In this document: one piece after another, positions 1 to 5,248 of the stretch
Position numbering within the stretch: position 1 is the stretch's first letter
Layout: every line of letters begins with the position of its first letter
Program-made: the position numbers and the translations under genes
The notes under the pieces: generated by a model
Told to the model about the DNA's origin: nothing
The model's database searches: none
Seen by the model: only the letters and a program-made list of their open reading frames with translations
From: Bacteroidota bacterium
Lineage (GTDB): Bacteria > Bacteroidota > Bacteroidia > Bacteroidales > Tenuifilaceae
Assembly (NCBI GenBank): GCA_023406715.1
Contig: JAEXVC010000009.1
Span: forward strand, 1 to 6,080
Length of the DNA stretch: 6,080 bases
Reading direction: 5' to 3'

Positions 1-853
1 CATTGCTTGTGACTGTGTTTACCTTTATTATGCTTTTACCAATTCATACCGAAATATTGAGAAATGGATTAATGCATTTGTGTCGATAAATGGGTTGTCG
101 TTTATATATGAACTTTCCCTAGTTCAAATAGGCTGGAGCGATGCTATTACAAGTTGGGTTACGCCATCGTTTCCCCAAGGTTCAATGGTGATAATTATGA
201 GCGTACTTGGAGCTGTAGTAATGCCCCACAACCTGTTCCTTCACTCAGAGATAATTCAGAGTAGGCAGTGGAATCTTGCCGATGATAAGGTGATTCGAAA
301 ACAGTTGAATTATGAATTTTTTGATACCATTTTCTCGATGATTGTTGGTTGGGCTATAAATAGCGCTATGATTTTGCTTGCAGCGTCAACATTTTTCAGA
401 ACCAAAGCAAGTGTATCTGAATTACAGCAGGCGAATGAATTATTAGTTCCTTTAGTTGGAGCCAATGCATCGGTTGTCTTTGCTGTCGCATTGCTGTTTT
501 CAGGTATAGCATCTACCATAACGTCAGGAATGGCTGCTGGGACAATTTTCGCCGGAATGTATAAAGAGCCTTACGATATAAAAGACAACCACTCCAGGCT
601 AGGTATTGCCATTTCCCTGGTTGCTGCGCTCGGAATAATCTTTCTAATAACTAATCCCTTTCAAGGTCTAGTTATTTCCCAGATGATATTGAGCATTCAG
701 CTACCGTTCACCATTTTCCTTCAGGTTTATTTAACCTCTTCGGAAAAGGTCATGGGAAAATACAAAAATTCAACCTACTCTAAAGTTGTGCTATACTTAT
801 TAGGTGTAATTGTGTCCGCATTGAATATCGCATTATTAATTAGTTTTTTCTAG
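1..853 (+). CDS. mntH: Nramp-family Mn2+/Fe2+ transporter, C-terminal part (5' end outside window)
   Basis: Inner-membrane divalent metal importer of the Nramp (SLC11/MntH) family, which takes up Mn2+ or Fe2+ with proton coupling. The frame is open from base 2, so the start lies upstream; 283 residues are visible against roughly 400 or more for the family. The key signature is in transmembrane helix 6: A-V-V-M-P-H-N-L-F-L-H-S at about 212-247 (Met codon at 221-223). It keeps the A-x-x-M pair and the MPH motif that line the metal site in known Nramp structures. The Met argues for transition-metal transport rather than the Nramp-related Mg2+ transporters, which lack it. The helix-1 DPGN motif would lie off the left edge. 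Several more hydrophobic segments follow, the last ending at the C-terminal Phe before TAG (851-853). The CPBP protease gene follows after 84 bp on the same strand. The family call is firm; the exact metal is inferred. Confidence 0.92.
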   Translation, partial: IACDCVYLYYAFTNSYRNIEKWINAFVSINGLSFIYELSLVQIGWSDAITSWVTPSFPQGSMVIIMSVLGAVVMPHNLFLHSEIIQSRQWNLADDKVIRKQLNYEFFDTIFSMIVGWAINSAMILLAASTFFRTKASVSELQQANELLVPLVGANASVVFAVALLFSGIASTITSGMAAGTIFAGMYKEPYDIKDNHSRLGIAISLVAALGIIFLITNPFQGLVISQMILSIQLPFTIFLQVYLTSSEKVMGKYKNSTYSKVVLYLLGVIVSALNIALLISFF

Positions 854-867
854 GTTGAATAAGGTAA

Positions 868-904
868 CTTTTACTCGAGTTTCTAATAAGCGCATATAAT
901 ATTG
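868..904 (+). promoter_or_regulatory. Weak candidate promoter for the CPBP protease gene
   Basis: The 84-bp gap between the transporter stop and the CPBP ATG at 938 contains TAATATTG at 897-904. This is one mismatch from the Bacteroidota -7 box TAnnTTTG. A TTTT stretch at 869-872 is the only nearby -33-like element, and its spacing of 24 bp is longer than usual. If the box is real, transcription would begin near 911 and leave a leader of about 27 nt. I see no clear hairpin terminator after the transporter, so read-through from it is equally possible. Confidence 0.25.
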
Positions 905-937
905 TTTAATTTAGTAGGAAATATTATCTATAAAAGT

Positions 938-1654
938 ATGGAAAACAAATTAAAACCGCTTGGGTTTGTTGCGTCCTACTCGATTTATTTTGCTGCAGCT
1001 TTATTGATGTTTGTTCTTACAAAGTATGGCATACCCTATTTAAGCAATAGAACAGGGCAGGAGACCATTCTGTTTTGGTTTATAGTTGCTGGACTCGGGA
1101 TTTTTACACCCCTAATAGTAATGGGCGTATTCTTGTTGAAATCGGAAGGTTATCGGTTGTCAAAATCAACAATAACGGAACGGTTGCGTTTTAGGAAACT
1201 TACAAAACAGGATGTTTTTTGGAGTGTTGGTGGGTTAGTTCTGGTAATGGTTATTAGTGGTGGATTAATGAAACTTATTGAATTGGTTGTTGGTAAGATT
1301 GATACCTCGCCACCATTTATGTCCTTTGAGCCATTGAGCCAAGGGCGATACTGGCTATTGGCTGTTTGGGCTCCATACTGGATTTTAAATATTCTAGGAG
1401 AGGAGTTTCTTTGGCGTGGAGTAATGATGCCACGTCAAGAGGTTGTTTTTGGTAAAAACACTTGGATTATTCATGGAATAGGTTGGGGGTTATTTCATGT
1501 AGCTTTTGGCTGGCAGTTGCTTATAACATTAATTCCGTTGATATTTATACAATCGTATATTGTTCAGAAAACAAAAAACTCGTGGGTTGGAGTTATAATG
1601 CATGGAAGCATTAATGGGCCGAGTTTTATTGCTATTGCTTTGGGGTTTATATAA
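938..1654 (+). CDS. CPBP-family intramembrane glutamic protease (CAAX protease/Rce1-like)
   Basis: Integral inner-membrane protein of 238 residues belonging to the CPBP (Rce1/Abi) family of intramembrane metal-independent glutamate proteases. All three family motifs are visible. Motif 1 is E-E-F-L-W-R-G at residues 155-161, with the EExxxR glutamates and arginine. Motif 2 is W-G-L-F-H at 183-187, with an aromatic four residues before the His. Motif 3 is H-G-S-I-N at 222-226. Hydrophobic helices lie at about 11-28, 43-67, 94-118, 138-153, 175-208 and 215-238. I chose ATG 938 because the alternative TTG at 902 adds only 12 residues and overlaps the possible -10 region. Substrates cannot be read from the sequence; bacterial members have been linked to peptide maturation, bacteriocin immunity and membrane-protein processing. 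No bacteriocin or prenylation gene is nearby. The TAA stop lies inside the A-run that forms the tail of the opposing terminator. Confidence 0.9.
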   Translation: MENKLKPLGFVASYSIYFAAALLMFVLTKYGIPYLSNRTGQETILFWFIVAGLGIFTPLIVMGVFLLKSEGYRLSKSTITERLRFRKLTKQDVFWSVGGLVLVMVISGGLMKLIELVVGKIDTSPPFMSFEPLSQGRYWLLAVWAPYWILNILGEEFLWRGVMMPRQEVVFGKNTWIIHGIGWGLFHVAFGWQLLITLIPLIFIQSYIVQKTKNSWVGVIMHGSINGPSFIAIALGFI

Positions 1655-1681
1655 AAAAGATGCTCCGTATACGGAGCATCT
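1652..1681 (-). terminator. Intrinsic terminator at the convergent gene junction (perfect palindrome)
   Basis: Bases 1658-1681 form a perfect 24-bp palindrome, each half reading AGATGCTCCGTA in its own 5'->3' sense. As RNA it gives a 10-bp GC-containing stem with a TATA loop. On the - strand the stem runs directly into six Ts (1658-1653), the classic Rho-independent layout, 22 bases after the TAG of the DUF3575 gene. On the + strand the stem follows the CPBP stop codon but is not followed by a T-run, so it may only partly terminate that transcript or serve as a 3'-end stabilising stem. The T-run overlaps the CPBP stop codon. Confidence 0.88.
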
Positions 1682-1703
1682 AGTATGTTTGAGGAAGTAA
1701 TTA

Positions 1704-2243
1704 CTAAAATGCAAAACCTATTGCAAATCCAATTCTGGTTCTAAATCCATCGAATTTTGCAGTGTCAAAATCTTCAGTGCCTGACTCAACTTCAACTTTA
1801 CCAGAACCGTAGTGTCCCCCAAAGAATAAATCCATTGTAAACCCTGATTTGGTTATCCATTGACGACCAAAAGCAACTCCGCCACCTATGTTTGAGTAGG
1901 TGCCTTTCCCATTGTCTCCTTCAATGCTAAAATTTTGATAGCGTAAATAGGGTGCAATGTAGAAACCATCAATTGCATTCTGCTTTGGGTAGAAGCGCAT
2001 CTCAGGAGTAAGGATTAAACCTGTGAATTTTGCGTCTTCAATTTTGTAGTTTAGGTAAGCAACACCCATTTGTCCAGAAAGGTTATCGGTAAATTCCCTT
2101 TCGTAAAAGATAGAACCAGTTCCAATAATTAAGCTAAGGGTATTAACTTTTAGAACATTTTTTTCTTCAGATTCATTTGATTCTTGCGCAATGGAAGGTA
2201 TGGCAAGAATTGCAAGCAGCATTAGGGTAATAATTTTTTTCAT
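1704..2243 (-). CDS. DUF3575-type outer-membrane beta-barrel protein
   Basis: Predicted 179-residue outer-membrane protein of unknown function. A signal peptide is clear: positively charged M-K-K start, hydrophobic core at about residues 4-17, and likely signal peptidase I cleavage after I-A-Q at 18-20. The mature part opens with an acidic linker, then L-K-V-N-T-L-S-L at 31-38 and the G-S-I-F-Y-E-R-E stretch at 43-50, the pattern I associate with DUF3575. Alternating hydrophobic/polar strands with many Gly and aromatic residues follow, and the chain ends in G-F-A-F with a terminal Phe, the usual outer-membrane barrel C-terminal signal. About 8 short strands fit the length. ATG 2243 was chosen because an upstream TTG (2291) would place 16 non-signal residues before the signal peptide. 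It lies 68 nt after the lipoprotein gene and is closed by the terminator at 1652-1681, so it is probably the last gene of the mltD unit. Confidence 0.82.
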   Translation of the reverse strand: MKKIITLMLLAILAIPSIAQESNESEEKNVLKVNTLSLIIGTGSIFYEREFTDNLSGQMGVAYLNYKIEDAKFTGLILTPEMRFYPKQNAIDGFYIAPYLRYQNFSIEGDNGKGTYSNIGGGVAFGRQWITKSGFTMDLFFGGHYGSGKVEVESGTEDFDTAKFDGFRTRIGFAIGFAF

Positions 2244-2311
2244 ACAATTAAAGTTTTGGTTTATAAACGAGTTTTTCAATTTGTGTGCCAAAATAAAACT
2301 GCTATTCGGAT

Positions 2312-2866
2312 TTAATTTTTCAAACTATCCTTTGGTATAAATCCATGAAAACTAATTCTATCGGTTATAGTCCTTTTTATAATTGCAGATTGGTCGTTTA
2401 TGGTATCGTTATACTCAGTTGTTTTTTCCCAAATTGAGCTTGTGGCGATTGTTATTTTCTCTCCTTTAAACTCAACTTTTAAATTCTCTTTGCCAATAGC
2501 AATAATTTTAAGTTCGCTATACGATAAGGGTAGTTTACTTACTCCCACTAGCAAAGAGGATACACCGCTACCCGCTGCACCTTTTAGTATTCTTCCAGTA
2601 CCTAAGACTAAAATTACAGTGTCGGGGTTGAACGATAGTCTCCTATACGACTCTACTGAACCGTTTTCATTATTGTAACGATAAGTTGGCGAGTCAATTC
2701 TTCTTCCCGAAGGGATTGAGCCGCTTATTACCTTTGCTTCCGATGTTTGGTAGTACTCAACAAAGGCAAAACCCTTGTTGAGATTAAATTCCTGAGTTGC
2801 ACTTTTTTTTGAACTACAACTTGAAAGGAGAATTACTAATCCAAGCGCTGAAAGTGCAGTTTTCAT
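2312..2866 (-). CDS. Unrecognised lipoprotein
   Basis: A 184-residue predicted lipoprotein that I do not recognise. The N-terminus is a type II signal peptide: M-K-T start, hydrophobic stretch at 4-14, lipobox L-S-S-C with Cys17 as the lipidation site. The residues after the Cys are S-S-K-K, without the acidic run that marks surface-exposed lipoproteins in this phylum, so a periplasm-facing location is more likely (inference). The mature protein looks like a compact beta-rich domain. There is an F-A-F-V-E-Y-Y segment at 33-39, a hydrophobic G-R-I-L-K-G-A-A-G-S-G-V-S-S-L-L stretch at 91-106, and alternating strands in L-K-V-E-F-K-G-E-K-I-T-I at 129-140. No catalytic motif is evident. Its ATG lies 11 nt after the stop of the lytic transglycosylase gene, so the two are almost certainly cotranscribed. 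A role with the cell wall hydrolase or the downstream barrel is possible but only inferred from position. Confidence 0.8.
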   Translation of the reverse strand: MKTALSALGLVILLSSCSSKKSATQEFNLNKGFAFVEYYQTSEAKVISGSIPSGRRIDSPTYRYNNENGSVESYRRLSFNPDTVILVLGTGRILKGAAGSGVSSLLVGVSKLPLSYSELKIIAIGKENLKVEFKGEKITIATSSIWEKTTEYNDTINDQSAIIKRTITDRISFHGFIPKDSLKN

Positions 2867-2877
2867 TGATGTTGGAA

Positions 2878-4209
2878 TTAAGATGTTTTGCTTTTTTCGC
2901 CCTTTATCCCCATTTTATTTGCGGTTCGCTCAGGGATGTAAATAATCAACTTTTGACCTACCCTTATGAGGTTCCGACGGATATTATTCCATGAGCGAAG
3001 TTGCCCAACGGAAACGCCATGGTGCTCAGCAATCTTACCCAGAACATCCCCCTCCTTTACTCTGTAAACATAACGGGTTGACCCAGGAGGTACATCGTAC
3101 TGGTACGATGCGTTGAAACGTGAAGGTGTAATTGCGTTTTTGGGATTGAAGAAAACGCTATCCTTGTAAGCAAATATTTCCTTTTCCTTATCAATAAAAT
3201 CGCCAACAGCATCTAGCGGAAGTCTTAAAATGAATGATCTATCCTTTGCTGGGATAATATCCATTTTATACTGAGGGTTTAGGTCGCGAATTAAATTTAT
3301 TGGCAGGTCAAGAACCTCTGCTACCTGTTGCAAATGCAACATATCCTTAACCATTAATGTGTCCGTTGTTGGTGGAATGTTTATGGGTTGAGGTTTAATG
3401 TTATGGTCGCGATGATAATAATAGGTGTAGTTTGCCGCTATAAAGGCAGGAACATAGCCGCGTGTTTCGCGGGGTAGGTAGTAGTAAATATCCCAGTAGT
3501 TACGTTTACCGCCAGAGCGACGAATCGCTTTGTTAACATTTCCTGGGCCGCAGTTGTAGGCTGCAATAACCAATGTCCAATCCTTGTAAATTGAATATAA
3601 ATCCTTAAGGAATCGAGCGGCTGCATGGCTTGCTGCAATTGGGTCGCGGCGCTCATCCACATAGGAATTAACAGTAAGATTGTACATTCTGCCTGTTCCA
3701 TACATAAATTGCCAAAGACCGGTAGCCCCTGCTCTAGATACTGCTCTTGGGTTTAGAGCCGATTCAATGATTGGTAAGAATCTTAATTCTTGTGGGAGTT
3801 GGTATTGGTCAAGGATTTCTTCGAAAATAGGGAAATAGTAGTCTGTTAAGCCAAGCATTACTTCAACTTGGTCTTTTTTCCTTTGCGTATATACGTTGAT
3901 AAAGTTTTTAACTATATGATTGTAGGGCAGTTCAATTAAAGAGTTGATGCCTTGTAGCCTTTTTATATAAAAAGAATCAGGGTAGTCGGCTAAACCAATA
4001 CTGTCGCTCTCAATGCCTGTTACTAAGTTGTTAGAGTCTATTGATTGTTGGACATACCAAAGATTTAATAGGCTATCGAGGTTGCCATTAATTTCTTCGT
4101 CTAAAATTGTATCAATTTGTATTGTGTCCGCTGCGTTTTGAGTGTTGTTTTGTGCCTTAACACCAACAAAAGTAATCATCAGCAAGCATACAATAAATAA
4201 ATTCCTCAT
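2878..4209 (-). CDS. mltD: MltD-like membrane-bound/periplasmic lytic transglycosylase with LysM
   Basis: Peptidoglycan-cleaving lytic transglycosylase (443 residues) that would cut the MurNAc-GlcNAc bond to form 1,6-anhydroMurNAc ends. A signal peptide spans residues 1-20, ending V-K-A-Q; there is no lipobox Cys at the cleavage site, unlike E. coli MltD. A low-complexity acidic linker follows, then the SLT (GH23) domain at about 120-260. It has the catalytic Glu at 149 in P-I-I-E-S-A-L-N-P, the G-L-W-Q-F motif at 164-168 and A-Y-N-C-G-P-G-N-V at 217-225. Residues 283-330 look like a degenerate LysM-like or linker module (H-L-Q-Q-V-A-E-V-L, then N-P-Q-Y). A good LysM lies at 380-426, starting Y-V-Y-R-V-K-E-G-D. 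The C-terminus is basic. The gene lies 93 bp after DUF5683, has its own predicted promoter (4246-4278), and is 11 nt before the lipoprotein gene. Confidence 0.93.
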   Translation of the reverse strand: MRNLFIVCLLMITFVGVKAQNNTQNAADTIQIDTILDEEINGNLDSLLNLWYVQQSIDSNNLVTGIESDSIGLADYPDSFYIKRLQGINSLIELPYNHIVKNFINVYTQRKKDQVEVMLGLTDYYFPIFEEILDQYQLPQELRFLPIIESALNPRAVSRAGATGLWQFMYGTGRMYNLTVNSYVDERRDPIAASHAAARFLKDLYSIYKDWTLVIAAYNCGPGNVNKAIRRSGGKRNYWDIYYYLPRETRGYVPAFIAANYTYYYHRDHNIKPQPINIPPTTDTLMVKDMLHLQQVAEVLDLPINLIRDLNPQYKMDIIPAKDRSFILRLPLDAVGDFIDKEKEIFAYKDSVFFNPKNAITPSRFNASYQYDVPPGSTRYVYRVKEGDVLGKIAEHHGVSVGQLRSWNNIRRNLIRVGQKLIIYIPERTANKMGIKGEKSKTS

Positions 4210-4245
4210 AGGTTAAGGTTTTCAGTTGGTTAAATTTCTAATCAA

Positions 4246-4278
4246 CAAATATAGTATGGTTGTTTTAATAAAAGCAAA
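4246..4278 (-). promoter_or_regulatory. Predicted Bacteroidota-type promoter for mltD
   Basis: Read on the - strand, TATATTTG at 4253-4246 matches the -7 consensus TAnnTTTG exactly, and TTTG at 4278-4275 matches the -33 box. The spacing between them is 21 bp, which is in the usual range for the phylum. Transcription would start near 4240, leaving a leader of about 30 nt before the mltD ATG at 4209. The leader contains the hexamer TTAACC twice (4233-4228 and 4216-4211) and no Shine-Dalgarno-like sequence, which is common in this phylum. No strong terminator is seen between DUF5683 and this promoter. Confidence 0.6.
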
Positions 4279-4302
4279 TAAAACCCTTAATATTCCACTA
4301 AA

Positions 4303-5214
4303 TTAAAAGGTGAGTTTGCAGGATAGCCCGAAAACAGGGGCGCTTGAACCATTTATGGCTGCTTCAGCATTTACAACGGCAGGTTCCACCCTAATGCCTA
4401 AATCGTCATCCACATTCCAATCGTAAAGGTGGGCGTCCACGTTGGCATCGAGAATGTTTAGTATGTAAACCGCCGAAAAACCTAAAATGGCCATATCGCG
4501 ATTACGACGGTAGGCGTTCATGTAATACCTTAGTTCATCGGCAGTTCGTTGTCCGTTGAATTCGTCAACGGTATTGGGGTTGTCGTCAATTTTGTATTTC
4601 AATGCAGTTTTGAAGCGGGTATAGCCTCTATTGTTCCAGTCGGCAATAAAATAAAAGGTGGATAATCCTCCGTAAATAATTGGCACTTTCCAGTACTTTT
4701 TGTTATAAACTTGCCCAAGTCCAGGAACAAGTGTCGAGAATATTGTTGCTGCTGCAGGGGAGTGCTTCTTGTCATTATAACAGTAAACAGCATCAACCAC
4801 ACTGGCAAGGTAAAAAGCACCAGCGGCTGCATAGTAGAGGTTGCGGGTGTTTCGCTGTTCAACCACTCGTTGCTTTAGGTACTCCTTATCGGGCGATAAG
4901 TCCGATGCCATATTGTAAACTCTTAGCCTATGCTGGTAGTTCTGGTTGGCATTAATACCTAAATAGAGCATGCTACCCATGCCTCCGTAGAATACAGGTA
5001 TTTTCCAGTAGTCCTTGTTTACAATCTGTCCGTAGCCTGGGGCTATGTGGGAAACAAGCCAAATTCGGGCAGTGAAATCCTTAGGCGGAACTTTACTTTT
5101 TTCGACAACTTGTGAGAATGTTGCGTTAGTAGAGCCGAGTAGAAAAATCAGAATGGCCGACAATCTTTTTATGGAATGTCGGCCTATAATATTTATAAAA
5201 GCTGTAGTCTTCAA
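4303..5214 (-). CDS. DUF5683 membrane protein with tandemly duplicated domain
   Basis: Protein of 303 residues with two copies of the DUF5683 unit; function unknown. An N-terminal signal or anchor segment spans about 18-35 (hydrophobic I-L-I-F-L-L, ending T-F-S-Q). Copy 1 (about 50-145) has P-G-Y-G-Q-I-V-N-K-D-Y-W-K-I-P and Y-G-G. Copy 2 (about 153-265) has P-G-L-G-Q-V-Y-N-K-K-Y-W-K-V-P and Y-G-G. Each copy then has a polar stretch ending in an R-N-x-R/R-N-R region and a hydrophobic helix ending V-D-A or L-D-A. The chain ends K-L-T-F. No ATG exists in the frame: the only starts are TTG 5214 (chosen; it keeps the basic n-region G-R-H-S-I-K-R before the hydrophobic core) or TTG at 5163. An AAGGA sits one base before TTG 5214, too close to act as a normal ribosome site. 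It lies 34 nt after parB, suggesting cotranscription. Confidence 0.85.
   Translation of the reverse strand: MKTTAFINIIGRHSIKRLSAILIFLLGSTNATFSQVVEKSKVPPKDFTARIWLVSHIAPGYGQIVNKDYWKIPVFYGGMGSMLYLGINANQNYQHRLRVYNMASDLSPDKEYLKQRVVEQRNTRNLYYAAAGAFYLASVVDAVYCYNDKKHSPAAATIFSTLVPGLGQVYNKKYWKVPIIYGGLSTFYFIADWNNRGYTRFKTALKYKIDDNPNTVDEFNGQRTADELRYYMNAYRRNRDMAILGFSAVYILNILDANVDAHLYDWNVDDDLGIRVEPAVVNAEAAINGSSAPVFGLSCKLTF
5155..5184 (-). other. Perfect 8-bp inverted repeat inside the start of the DUF5683 gene
   Basis: GGCCGACA at 5155-5162 and TGTCGGCC at 5177-5184 are exact inverted copies separated by 14 bases rich in A/T. In the mRNA of the DUF5683 gene they would form a GC-rich hairpin starting about 30 nt after the proposed TTG start and enclosing the second possible TTG (5163-5161 region) at its 3' edge. 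There is no T-run, so it is not an intrinsic terminator. It could slow or tune translation of the signal peptide, or be chance; only the pairing itself is seen. Confidence 0.35.
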
Positions 5215-5248
5215 ATCCTTGGGGCTTTTAGTGCTTTGGGATTAGAGT

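Noticed and set aside
80..82. GTG at 80 as start of the metal transporter
   Set aside because: The frame is open back to base 2 with Nramp-like sequence (E-K-W-I-N-A-F-V before it), and helix 1 would be missing, so this is an internal Val codon.
902..937. TTG at 902 as start of the CPBP protease
   Set aside because: It adds 12 residues with no family support and overlaps the only possible -7 box; ATG 938 begins a normal N-terminus with a charged segment before the first helix.
2244..2291. TTG at 2291 as start of the DUF3575 protein
   Set aside because: It would put 16 polar residues before a standard M-K-K signal peptide; ATG 2243 gives a normal exported protein.
3438..4862. Open frames of about 90 codons within mltD and DUF5683 (for example 3438-3701, 4599-4862, 4680-4955)
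   Set aside because: They lie in alternative frames of strongly supported genes, show no domain or signal sequence, and have composition expected of out-of-frame reading.
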